From Hormoscilla sp. GUM202 (GTDB lineage Bacteria > Cyanobacteriota > Cyanobacteriia > Cyanobacteriales > Desertifilaceae), in the NCBI GenBank assembly GCA_005518205.2, contig RFFC02000001.1:237551-301550 (forward strand): a stretch of DNA of 64,000 bases. Reading direction: 5' to 3'. Below the pieces are notes generated by a model. It had not been told where the DNA came from. It did not search any database and saw only the letters and a list, made by a program, of their open reading frames with translations. Within the stretch, counting starts at the first letter, position 1, and every line of letters starts with the position of its first letter. Made by a program: the position numbers and the translations under genes. Below, piece after piece: positions 8,641 to 16,757 of this stretch.

Positions 8641-9624
8641 CTATAAACGTCTTTTTTCAGCCTGAGTTAATGCCACCTGAATATTTTGGCGATAAAGTAC
8701 CGTTCGGTCTTGAGCAATTTCATATTTTTCATGTTCGGGTGGGACAGAAGCCATTAGATCCGAGGCCCGTTGCCACTGAGCCGCTAAATATAACCACTCA
8801 GCGGAAGTGTTAGCTGTTTTACCATCAAGGGCAGCTTTTTGGGCAAGGCGTACCGCTTCGAGAAAAGGCTCTACAGATGCTGGAGATGCCGGCGCGGGTG
8901 GCTGAGTTTTAGCTGTCCGATTCTCTGTTGATGACTTGACTTGCGTCTGAGTTTGTGTCGTAAGTAGTTAGACAAAAATAATTGCACATAGCCATGGGCG
9001 ACATGCTCCGGATATGGAGACTAGCGCGAGAGAGTGTGTGAAATTAATTTTGTCCATGTACTTATCTAGGAATTTAAGTCTCAGCCAATAGTAAAGAGTC
9101 AAGCTAGCGATCAGCAAGAATAAGAAGATGAAGCTGGAACCAGGATTAAAGGCACGGGACTGACGCTGCTGGAGATCTAACTTAGAGGGGGGCTTGACCC
9201 GTGCAGCGGGCTTACTCCTGGGTTTAGTTCGGTATGCTGCGACGCGCTGGAAAATGTTCTGCTGAGCTAAGGTAATTTTTTGGGACCACAGGAGTTGATC
9301 GGGATTTTGGCTAATTTGTTCGAGCCAAAGCAACTGCTGTTCTTGGACGACGCGGCTGTTGATGTTAACGCGACGGATATTTCGCGGCTTAATTGACTCC
9401 AGAATCTGCCGGATGCGATCGACCACTAGAGATTGCTCCAGCTGTTCTTCGAGCGCTGCTTCGCACAAAATTTGCAAGACCCCACTGGCAAATATCGCTC
9501 TGGTTCTGATCCCAGTGCTTGCCAGTTTGTCGTTTAACAATTGAATGATTGCCGAAACGCTACCCTGGCGAGCTTGAGTCAGGATGTCATCTATCGGATC
9601 TATCATGTTCCGTTCGCGCATCAA
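8641..9624 (-). pseudogene. Single-span membrane protein gene interrupted by a MITE
   Basis: Starts at 9624 (MMRERNMIDPIDDILTQARQG...), 5 bases after the hydrolase stop, so part of the same operon. Residues 1-150 or so are a soluble helical region with an Arg/Lys/Pro-rich end; a transmembrane segment (SSFIFLFLLIASLTLYYW) follows. The frame then runs into the inverted-repeat element at 8961-9065 and stops at 8968. Beyond the stop, in the same frame, 8641-8967 encodes a plausible C-terminal domain (a TQTQTQ linker, then AEWLYLAAQWQRASDLMASV and AEKRRL at the end), of a type seen at the end of cyanobacterial tetratricopeptide-like proteins. I infer one original gene, truncated by the insertion. 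Function unknown. Confidence 0.65.
8961..9065. mobile_element. Short inverted-repeat element (MITE-like) in a membrane-protein gene
   Basis: Left arm taagtagttagacaaaaata and right arm (complement) taagtacatggacaaaatta form an imperfect inverted repeat of about 25 bp around a 60-bp interior without ORF. The left arm supplies the stop codon that truncates the host gene. A target duplication is not clear. Confidence 0.6.
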
Positions 9625-9628
9625 TTTT

Positions 9629-10753
9629 CTAGTGGACTGCTGCTGGCCTTAAAAATTTTACCTTGCTTTGACACCAATCTAAAACTCGATTCCATGCCCA
9701 CCAACAATCCGGATCTTGGGCTTGACGCTGGCATGGGATACTACTAATATAGCCAACATGACCTCCGTGGGAGGTTAACACCAACTCGATCGCCCGATTG
9801 CCCGCACAGGCAGCTTGCAAGTCTGGCACAATGGTGGGGTCAAACATGGGGTCGTCGGCAGCGTAGAGGATCAGAGTCGGTTTTTGCAGATGAGGTAACA
9901 GATACAGAGGACTGCTAGCCTGATAATATTCTTCGACAGATCCAAAGCCTAATCGCTCAATTACGAGTTCCCGATCGAACCCCCAAACCGTATTAACCCG
10001 TGCGATCGCCTCTGGATCTATTGACTCTGGGTGCGCAGCGTGGATCTGCCAAGCTAGTTTTTTCAGCTCTCGGGCGATCGTCTTTTCCAAATACTTACCC
10101 CAAGGATCTTGAACTAGATAGGAAAGGGAACGATTGGAATCTAGGTTGGGACAAATCACCGCAGATCCACCTATTTCTGACTCTTTTATCCCGATATCGG
10201 GCCCCCATGTTGCCAGAGTTTGCCCTGCTTTGACGGCCCATAAAGCCAGTTGTCCCCCCAGAGAGAAGCTTGTAAACCAGAATGGTGCAGGACAACCCAT
10301 TGCCTTTGCCTGGGCAGCGATGCGGACAAAATCTTCCCCCTCATACAAACCATCTGAGGTTAAGGTAGCAGACAATTGGGCGGTCCTGCCGTGAGCACGC
10401 CAATCAAATAGTACCACTCCGTAGCCCCTCGCAAATGCCTTGCGCCCCAGCAGTTGCATATTCCATTGGTTTTCCAGGGATCCTGTAATTCCATAGGTAG
10501 CAATAATTGTGCTATGAGCGTTTTCTGGGATGGCAACCAGACCAAAAATCGGCACTGCTCTCCTCTCCGCCTTCGCTGACGCGCTCAGGCTTCGGGATGC
10601 GCCGCCAGCACCGACAAAGATTTTCTCTTGATAAAACGGTTCCACCACAGTAGTAGTCCTCTGCCAATGACGGCTTGCCCAACTAGCGGTGTAGATGGTC
10701 ATTAATAGACCATTTCTCAGCAACCAAGGTGGATTGTATGCCATAGGGCCCAT
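9629..10753 (-). CDS. Alpha/beta hydrolase, YheT type
   Basis: 374-residue hydrolase. The nucleophile elbow SFSLGG (Ser in G/SxSxGG), an upstream YGITGSLEN oxyanion-hole region, the DWRAHGRT segment, a late Asp in LYAADDPM and a His in SHGGHVGY complete the expected Ser-Asp-His triad. The pattern fits the YheT/EMB8 branch of hydrolases, whose substrates are mostly unknown. Between residues 50 and 66 is an unusual Ser/Ala/Arg-rich stretch (GGASRSLSASAKAERRA), possibly an inserted repeat. The ATG at 10744 is an alternative start. The downstream gene begins within 5 bases. Confidence 0.85.
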   Translation of the reverse strand: MGPMAYNPPWLLRNGLLMTIYTASWASRHWQRTTTVVEPFYQEKIFVGAGGASRSLSASAKAERRAVPIFGLVAIPENAHSTIIATYGITGSLENQWNMQLLGRKAFARGYGVVLFDWRAHGRTAQLSATLTSDGLYEGEDFVRIAAQAKAMGCPAPFWFTSFSLGGQLALWAVKAGQTLATWGPDIGIKESEIGGSAVICPNLDSNRSLSYLVQDPWGKYLEKTIARELKKLAWQIHAAHPESIDPEAIARVNTVWGFDRELVIERLGFGSVEEYYQASSPLYLLPHLQKPTLILYAADDPMFDPTIVPDLQAACAGNRAIELVLTSHGGHVGYISSIPCQRQAQDPDCWWAWNRVLDWCQSKVKFLRPAAVH

Positions 10754-11220
10754 GATGACTGATGCTTAAGGATATCTTTAGATATTTTTACATCACTATG
10801 TTTATTTCTGCCCGCTCCTCTGCTGTTACTACCGATCGCTGGCGATCGCCTGGATGCGATTATTGGTCATCACCGGACCTGTAGTCTGTCTCGAAAGCGC
10901 GTGGCACGCGCCATGTTTATCCCACCGTCTGCTGTTGCTCTGGCCGAGTCGAGATCATCTCGAGAGACATGTTCTGGACAACTCTACGTATAACCGATGG
11001 AGGGCTCAATTTCAGATTTCTTTAAGGAGCGCTTAACAAATTACCGAAAATTTGCTTATAATCTGTATAGCAATCTTAGGATATCTCAAACTATCCTTAT
11101 TAATCCTTTACAATTAGGATATTTGACTAATATTGTTCAATATAAAATCGATCGGATGACTGCTCTAGTTCCGATCGATTCTTCCGCAACTGACGATAGC
11201 GCCAAAGGAGTAGGTGTAAA
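10754..11220. promoter_or_regulatory. Intergenic region upstream of rpaA
   Basis: 467 bases without a credible gene between two divergent transcription units (hydrolase on minus, rpaA on plus). The stretch 11040-11160 is AT-rich and likely carries the rpaA promoter. A GGAG Shine-Dalgarno element lies about 10 bases before the rpaA ATG. No operator could be assigned. Confidence 0.45.
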
Positions 11221-11967
11221 ATGATGCCCAGAATACTGATAATTGAGGACGATCCGGCAATTTCCGAATTAGTAGCAGTAAATCTGGAAATGGCTGGATA
11301 TGACGTGAGCCAAGCGCTGGATGGCCTCAAAGGCCAGGCTCTGGCTCTACAGTTGATGCCAGATATGATTGTCTTAGACCTGATGCTGCCCAAGGTAGAT
11401 GGTTTCACAATCTGCCAACGCCTGCGTCGGGACGAGAGGACTGCGGATATTCCCGTTTTGATGTTGAGTGCCCTCGGTCAAACCCAAAATAAAGTGGAAG
11501 GGTTTAATGCCGGTGCCGATGATTACCTGACCAAGCCCTTTGAAATCGAAGAAATGCTGGCGAGGGTGCGGGCCCTGCTCAGACGCACGGACCGTATTCC
11601 CCAAGCAGCTAAGCATAGCGAAATCTTGAACTATGGCCCCCTGACCCTGGTGCCAGAACGATTTGAGGCGATTTGGTCCGATGAAACGATTAAACTGACG
11701 CACCTGGAGTTCGATCTGCTGCACTGCTTACTCCAGCGTCACGGTCAGACGGTCTCTCCCAACGACATCCTCAAGGAAGTTTGGGGTTATGACCCCGATG
11801 ATGATATTGAGACGATCCGGGTGCATATCCGGCATTTAAGAACGAAGCTGGAACCGGACCCCCGCCATCCCCGTTACATCAAGACTGTCTATGGAGCCGG
11901 TTATTGCCTGGAGTTGCCGAGCACCAGAAACTTGACTCAGGTTATGGCCACATCGGTATCAGCTTAG
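11221..11967 (+). CDS. rpaA: Circadian output response regulator RpaA
   Basis: 248 residues, OmpR/PhoB family. Receiver domain 1-120 with the acidic pair IIEDDPA, acceptor D53 in [11 protein letters not shown], and K in YLTKPFE. Winged-helix DNA-binding domain about 135-235 ([19 protein letters not shown], then [20 protein letters not shown]). Sequence is nearly the canonical cyanobacterial RpaA along its length, for example [20 protein letters not shown]. In cyanobacteria RpaA is the master regulator of clock output, phosphorylated by SasA and dephosphorylated by CikA (established for Synechococcus elongatus). Stands alone on the plus strand. Confidence 0.93.
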   Translation: MMPRILIIEDDPAISELVAVNLEMAGYDVSQALDGLKGQALALQLMPDMIVLDLMLPKVDGFTICQRLRRDERTADIPVLMLSALGQTQNKVEGFNAGADDYLTKPFEIEEMLARVRALLRRTDRIPQAAKHSEILNYGPLTLVPERFEAIWSDETIKLTHLEFDLLHCLLQRHGQTVSPNDILKEVWGYDPDDDIETIRVHIRHLRTKLEPDPRHPRYIKTVYGAGYCLELPSTRNLTQVMATSVSA

Positions 11968-12031
11968 CCAGCGGTGGGATAGCTTTTTGTTAAACTATCC
12001 CTTTGTAGGATATCTATCACGGGTAAATGCC

Positions 12032-12511
12032 TTGCTAGACGAACAAGCTAAAAAAACAATGCTGCGGAAGATTCCCCACGGACTCTATATCTGTGGGGTC
12101 TGCGATGGTGAGGAAGTCAATGGTTTCACTGCAAGCTGGGTGATGCAGGCTTCCTTTAAGCCGCCCTTGGTGGTAAATTGCGTGAAGCAAGATTCCAAAT
12201 CCCATGCCATGATTAAATCTAGTGGTGTCTTTGCCCTCAGCTTTCTGGAAGCGGGAAAAAAGGACTTGGCCCAGCAATTCTTCAAGCCCCAGCGCCGTGT
12301 AGGTGACAAGTTTGAAGATGTGGAGTTCTATCTGGGAGAAACTGGCTGCCCAATTATCCGCGATTCTCTGGGATATGTTGAGTGTAAGGTAGTGGGTGCG
12401 GTAGAACAGGGCGACCATACTGTCTATGTTGGTGAGGTGATTGCTGCGGGCATCCACAAAGAGGGCGAACCTCTCATACTGGAAGATACTGGCTGGAATT
12501 ACGGCGGTTAA
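12032..12511 (+). CDS. Flavin reductase-like domain protein
   Basis: About 160 residues, single flavin reductase-like (FMN-binding split barrel) domain: TMLRKIPHGLYICGVCDG at the start, the NGFTASWVMQASFKPPLVVN core, the SGVFALSFL segment and the C-terminal GGxxPL-like EGEPLIL. Such proteins bind FMN and reduce it or serve as partner of flavin-dependent proteins. No ATG lies exactly where homologues begin; I used TTG at 12032 (LLDEQAKK); ATG at 12059 and TTG at 11987 are alternatives. Lies 20-60 bases after rpaA in the same direction. Confidence 0.85.
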   Translation: MLDEQAKKTMLRKIPHGLYICGVCDGEEVNGFTASWVMQASFKPPLVVNCVKQDSKSHAMIKSSGVFALSFLEAGKKDLAQQFFKPQRRVGDKFEDVEFYLGETGCPIIRDSLGYVECKVVGAVEQGDHTVYVGEVIAAGIHKEGEPLILEDTGWNYGG

Positions 12512-12586
12512 GGTATGATGGCTAATGGTTCATGGTTGATGGCATGAACTATTAGCTAGGAAGAGTTAGTATAAGGTAAGTGGACT

Positions 12587-12937
12587 ATGCCTTTGATTAA
12601 AGTTCAAACTTCGGCCCCGGCTCCGGAAAAAACCGAAGTTCAGGGGATACTGCAAGTGCTTTCGGCTAAGTTGGCAAAGCATTTGGGTAAACCGGAATCT
12701 TACGTCATGACGGCTTTTGAACCAGATGTGGCCATGACTTTTGCTGGTACTTTAGAGCCGGTGTGCTATATCGAGATTAAAAACATCGGCGGCATGAGTC
12801 CAGCTCAAACTAAGTCCATGAGTCAAGATTTTTCCCAGGTTATTTCTGAAAAGCTGGGCGTCCCGCAAAATCGCACTTATATTGAGTTCGCAGGAGCCCA
12901 AGGATCCATGTGGGGCTGGAATGGTTCGACTTTTTAA
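12587..12937 (+). CDS. MIF/tautomerase-like protein
   Basis: 116 residues. Pro directly after the initiator Met (MPLIKVQTS) is the catalytic base of the tautomerase superfamily, and the pattern KHLGKPESYVM and PQNRTYIEF fits macrophage migration inhibitory factor-like proteins. Probable phenylpyruvate-type keto-enol tautomerase; physiological substrate in cyanobacteria unknown. Follows the flavin reductase-like gene by 75 bases, on the same strand. Confidence 0.85.
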   Translation: MPLIKVQTSAPAPEKTEVQGILQVLSAKLAKHLGKPESYVMTAFEPDVAMTFAGTLEPVCYIEIKNIGGMSPAQTKSMSQDFSQVISEKLGVPQNRTYIEFAGAQGSMWGWNGSTF

Positions 12938-13011
12938 GTAGGGTAGGGTGCATCTCAAGACAAGAATGATGCACCCATAAACTACAAGCATTAGAATTAT
13001 TTAGCGGACAG

Positions 13012-13239
13012 ATGATTGAATCAGAAATACTGGAAAAACTGCAAGAAACATCCATAGTCGATCGCATCAAAATTATTGAAGCAATTCTGCGATCTGTCAA
13101 GAATGATATGCGTAAGGATTCGGAACAAAAGAGTTTGCCTGGGGAGTATCCCCTCCGAGGAAAAGTGATTAGCTATGACGAGCCTTATGAACCGGCGGTA
13201 GCAGCAGAAGACTGGGAGGCACTAGCACGATCGTTCTAG
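13012..13239 (+). CDS. Putative antitoxin of a PIN toxin pair
   Basis: 75 residues: a helical N-terminal half (IVDRIKIIEAILRSVKND) and a C-terminal tail ending DWEALARSF. Its stop overlaps the remnant of a PIN-domain gene, the arrangement of VapBC-like modules, so I infer an antitoxin; it matches no family I can name with certainty. A partial copy of its middle part lies at 15553-15645. The toxin is broken, so the pair is no longer a functional system. Confidence 0.6.
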   Translation: MIESEILEKLQETSIVDRIKIIEAILRSVKNDMRKDSEQKSLPGEYPLRGKVISYDEPYEPAVAAEDWEALARSF

Positions 13240-13372
13240 ATACTCATATGTGGATGCCGATCCAGCAGAGCAGATAATCGTCGCAACGGCTAAGGTTTAC
13301 AGCTCATTATTACTTACTCAGGATCGAAAAATATTGAATTATTTTGAAGTAGAAACATTTTCACAAACATGA
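13230..13372 (+). pseudogene. PIN-domain toxin (VapC-type), internally deleted
   Basis: Starts with IVLDTHMW, the usual first strand of PIN toxins with its catalytic Asp. After ATGTGG a deletion joins it, in another frame, to the C-terminal part DPAEQIIVATAKVYSSLLLT plus QDRKILNYF, which is the usual D...A...A region ending in DxxI. About 70 central residues are missing. Not functional. Confidence 0.75.
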
Positions 13373-13491
13373 TGATGATTAAAACACGGTTCGGCTTATT
13401 CAATACTTGAATTATGATCGGGGAGATTATACCCAAGAACGCTATGAGTAGCTATACAGAACCCCATGAAACGATGCTGTAAAAAAATTTA

Positions 13492-13661
13492 GGCGTGGCA
13501 CAACGACGGGATAATACGGGTTGAAAATTGTTAATTGTCAATGGTAAATAGAAATAGTCATAAATAGCCATAGATGTATGTCTGAACGATTTTCAATTTT
13601 CAATGAAACAATTTTCAATTTTCAACCATTGACTGCTATCATCCCCTCAATGTGCAACGCC
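13492..13661. mobile_element. MITE, GGCGTTGCACA family, copy B
   Basis: Begins ggcgtggcacaacgacggg and ends catcccctcaatgtgcaacgcc (the latter matches the ends of copies A and C). Interior made of ttgaaaattg/caattttcaa repeats; no ORF. Target duplication not clear. Confidence 0.68.
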
Positions 13662-13706
13662 GTAATGTGTAAATAGTCTGTCCGCGTACTTACAACCCAG
13701 ATATCT

Positions 13707-15224
13707 ATGCAAACCTTATCCACAACAATACAGGTCCATCAACTCAAACCATTTGGAGCGAAGCTGACGAACGTCGATCTAGACTCCCCGGAGCAACGCG
13801 ATCGCATCCAGCAGCTGCTCTACGAGAACGGGGTGCTGATCTTCCCTGCCGACGCTAGCGTCGGCGCTAAACCAATCCACGCCGATGCAAGTCTGCTAAA
13901 GCTGGTAGGGCTTTTCGGGAAGATCGAGAACTACCACCCAGTAATCAAAAGCAAAGACGCTGCAGGCATGGTGCAGAGTATGGAGACCGGCGGCACCGGG
14001 ATTCCGGCTGATTCCTTCCTTTTCCATTCAGATATAAGCTGGCGAGTCAACCCATCCCGTGCTGGCCTGCTATGTGCGAACATACTGCCTCCCAGCGGTG
14101 GCGACACCTGCTTCCAGAATGCTAACCAGATGTACCACAGGCTGTCGCCGGAACTAAAGGAGCGGCTGCATGGTATCAACGCTATCCACTCTTTAAAGGG
14201 GGGTTATTCCCGGGTAAACCGGGACGTGAAGTCCGATGTGGTATCGATTCATCCAGCCGTGATTAAGCATCCCGAGACAGGTGTGCCACTCCTCTACCTG
14301 AACGAGAACTTCACTGTGGGGCTGGTGGGGATGTCGGAAGAAGAAAGCAATGGGCTTCTGAAGCGCGTTTTTGAGGAGGTAAGCAGTCCAGACCAGATCC
14401 TGTCGCACTCATGGACTCTTGGCGAGGTAGTTATCTGGGACAACCTCGAACTGCAGCACCTGGCCAGGGCCGACTACCAGGGCCTGCGCCGAATGTATCG
14501 GTTGCTGGCGCAGGACCCATACCTGCGGACGGAGCGGTACGTAGGGGAAACGGGGCAGGTAGAGGAGGCCAAGCGCAATATCGAGTACTACCTGAAGCGA
14601 GATGACAATCGCGCTGGCTACGAGGAATGGGCGGTGCGCTACGAACATGACGTAAATCAGGCTGGCTACAACATCCCGCGCACTGCTACCGACATTCTCG
14701 CGCAGCATCTCGGTGCCCAAAGCAATGGGTCGGCTCCACGGATCCTCGATGTGGGCGCTGGCACGGGATTGAACGCTTTGCACCTGATGCGGAATCACGA
14801 TCTCACCAACCTAGAGGCGATGGACATATCCACGGGGATGCTGTTCGAGGCCCGTCGCCGGGAACTCTATCGTGCGTATCACGTGGAAGATGCCAATAAA
14901 CCTTTCCCGATGTCCTCCTGCCAGTACGACGCCGTGCTGTGCGTGGGGGGGCTCGCGGCAAGCCAGATTCGAGCGCAACCCGCGATTTCCGAGTCCATCC
15001 GGGTTACCAAGGAGGGCGGACTGGTGGTTTTGTCGATGCGCGAAGCTGATAGCGAATACATCAACGAGATCCGTCGGCTAGTGGCTGCAGGGGTCGCCGA
15101 GGTGGTACAGGAGCACTCGTTCGTCGGAATCGAATCAAACGAGAAAATATGTCACTGCATCTTCGTCCTGCGAGCATGTGGCAAGGAGGATCTAGTGGTC
15201 TGTCAAGGAAATGATGATGGATAA
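13707..15224 (+). CDS. TauD/TfdA-type Fe(II)/2-oxoglutarate dioxygenase fused to SAM methyltransferase
   Basis: 505 residues. Residues 1-285: TauD/TfdA fold with the iron ligands H107 and D109 (FHSDISW) and H251 (LQHLAR), plus nearby Arg residues (GLRRMYR) for 2-oxoglutarate. Residues about 300-490: class I methyltransferase with the SAM-binding motif ILDVGAGTG (about 346-354), a YEEWAVRYEHDV N-terminal helix and a LEAMDIS acidic position. The pairing suggests hydroxylation and methylation of one substrate, or hydroxylation followed by methyl transfer. An 18-bp perfect palindrome (13848-13865) lies inside the coding region. The gene is GC-richer than its neighbours. It faces an aminotransferase-methyltransferase fusion across a group II intron. 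The substrate is unknown. Confidence 0.85.
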   Translation: MQTLSTTIQVHQLKPFGAKLTNVDLDSPEQRDRIQQLLYENGVLIFPADASVGAKPIHADASLLKLVGLFGKIENYHPVIKSKDAAGMVQSMETGGTGIPADSFLFHSDISWRVNPSRAGLLCANILPPSGGDTCFQNANQMYHRLSPELKERLHGINAIHSLKGGYSRVNRDVKSDVVSIHPAVIKHPETGVPLLYLNENFTVGLVGMSEEESNGLLKRVFEEVSSPDQILSHSWTLGEVVIWDNLELQHLARADYQGLRRMYRLLAQDPYLRTERYVGETGQVEEAKRNIEYYLKRDDNRAGYEEWAVRYEHDVNQAGYNIPRTATDILAQHLGAQSNGSAPRILDVGAGTGLNALHLMRNHDLTNLEAMDISTGMLFEARRRELYRAYHVEDANKPFPMSSCQYDAVLCVGGLAASQIRAQPAISESIRVTKEGGLVVLSMREADSEYINEIRRLVAAGVAEVVQEHSFVGIESNEKICHCIFVLRACGKEDLVVCQGNDDG

Positions 15225-15250
15225 TAGAAGGGAAGGCTCGGATTAAATTG

Positions 15251-15552
15251 AAATCGTGGCATTGGAGGAATTATTAGCCACAAGGGCGCGATCGAGCTTT
15301 ACAGCGCTTTTCAGGTTGATAGACTACGTACCAGTAGCCAGGATATACATATTCCGAGGCTTCCCATTTTAAACACGTATTCTATATTCGCAGAATTCCG
15401 CTGTAAGTTATCCAGGGCCAGTTCTCCCAGATAATTCAAGGCAGTATGGGCCAGGCCGAACTGACCGATCGTGGTCTGGGTTCCCAGGCGTTTTAATTCT
15501 AGTAACTTGGCACCCATCTGATTCAGATTTGTGGCGTCTTCTATGGTATCAG
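15251..15552 (-). pseudogene. Duplicated fragment of an EAL-domain gene
   Basis: Near-identical, over about 140 bases, to part of the EAL domain in the gene at 19506-20894 (segment ATNLNQMGAKLLELKRLGTQ and the TTIGQFGLAHTAL segment). The copy is interrupted by about 110 unrelated bases between 15300 and 15403 with short ends cagcg/cgctg. It ends abruptly where an antitoxin fragment begins, so the junction is a rearrangement. Non-functional. Confidence 0.82.
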
Positions 15553-15645
15553 TCGATCGCATCCAAATTATTGAAGCAATTCTGCGATCGCTCAAGAATG
15601 ATCTGCGTAAGGCTTCGGAACAACAGATATTACCTGGTGGGTAGG
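15553..15645 (+). pseudogene. Fragment of the antitoxin gene (copy of 13056-13150)
   Basis: Encodes SVDRIQIIEAILRSLKNDLR and following residues, matching the middle of the putative antitoxin at 13012-13239. Neither end of the gene is present. Joined directly to the EAL fragment. Confidence 0.78.
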
Positions 15646-15732
15646 CTATCCAGGTAGTTCTACGACGATCGGGACGTGCCACCACAACCGCGAAACTTGC
15701 CTGAGAAGAGGTCAATCTATGGGTAAATAAGT

Positions 15733-16619
15733 GGTTGGGGTCGAGCTGGGAATCACTTCCCAACCCTCCCTTTCAAAACCGTGCTTGCAGCTTTCACCGC
15801 ACACGGCTCCTGGGTAATAGGCCCGTTGTCATGGGCAGGGATTTATCTGAATTACCCCATTGTCCCCTTGCGATCTGTTCTTCATTCTTATCCCGTGGCG
15901 TACAACGGGAGACTAATCCTCTACCGTCAGCTTTGTATGGTTCCGTGATGGCGAGTGGATTACCTGCCAACCGAGAGCATTCACTCTACTCGCGCTTTTA
16001 GAAGCAGTTTTACCAGTAACCGGCTGTCGGCGGTCATTTAGTTCATCAAACTACAGTTCCTACCGCTTCCTACTATCACCGTCCTATGTCAGCATATCCC
16101 AGACATTACCCTAGGCATTGGCTTCTTAGGACATCCCTCCCCAGTGAGCTTGCGCCTGTTATCTAACTTATCTACCGAGTGGTAAATAGCGTCACTGAGG
16201 TTATAACGTTCCGTGGAATCAATATGATGCTTTTAGGTCGCTGCAATACCCCGAGAGGGTTGTTGTAATACGAGATATCCAAGGAAAACGAATATCCACA
16301 CCTGCTATTGCCTTTTGGCTCCAGCGCATAAAGCCTTATTTCGCTGGTTATATATGACGAGGCTTGTACAGCTTCACTTATTGTTAACCATGAGCACCTT
16401 TCCTAGCGACGTCTCCGGCTTAGGCTGCCAGATAGCCTTCATTTAAGTCCCTGCTCTCCACCACCAGCGATAACACTCCGTGGCAGTTGGGACCGGTGTA
16501 CCTCCCGTATTTGGAGGGTGGGGTTAGGACCCACAATAATTCCACAGTTCCCCGGCTAATGTTACCGGTTTGGGTTGTCTCAGGCCTGATGGCCTAGATT
16601 ACACCCGAACGTCTCGCAC
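15733..16619 (-). mobile_element. Group II intron 1, without reverse-transcriptase ORF
   Basis: On the minus strand the element begins GTGCGAGACG at 16619 and ends CTCGACCCCAACC at 15733. Domain V is clear and well paired (agccgtgtgcgg, gaaa, then ctgcaagcacgg). It is about 887 bases long and has no intron-encoded protein. I see no obvious gene split by it; the flanking frames are not recognisable. Related introns occur at 30678-31517 and 33440-34793. Confidence 0.85.
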
Positions 16620-16675
16620 TTACCCATAATATCTCTCGAAGACCAGCATAAACTACCATAAAGAAATATTGGTTC

Positions 16676-16732
16676 GTTGTTGCGGCAACAGCGCCAACAG
16701 CAGAGATGATATAGCGCTGTTGCCGCAACAAC
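16676..16732. repeat. Strong hairpin, 19-bp perfect arms
   Basis: Arm gttgttgcggcaacagcgc at 16676-16694 and its exact complement at 16714-16732, with a 19-base loop. It lies 26 bases beyond the stop of the aminotransferase-methyltransferase gene, so it may act as terminator or mRNA 3' end, though no T-run follows. It could equally be a mobile palindrome. Confidence 0.7.
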
Positions 16733-16757
16733 TTCCTTATACAGCTATAGTTGGTGC

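Noticed and set aside
15311..15763. 150-codon minus-strand ORF at the intron 1 boundary
   Set aside because: It runs through the EAL fragment, the antitoxin fragment and into the intron; a mosaic, not a gene.
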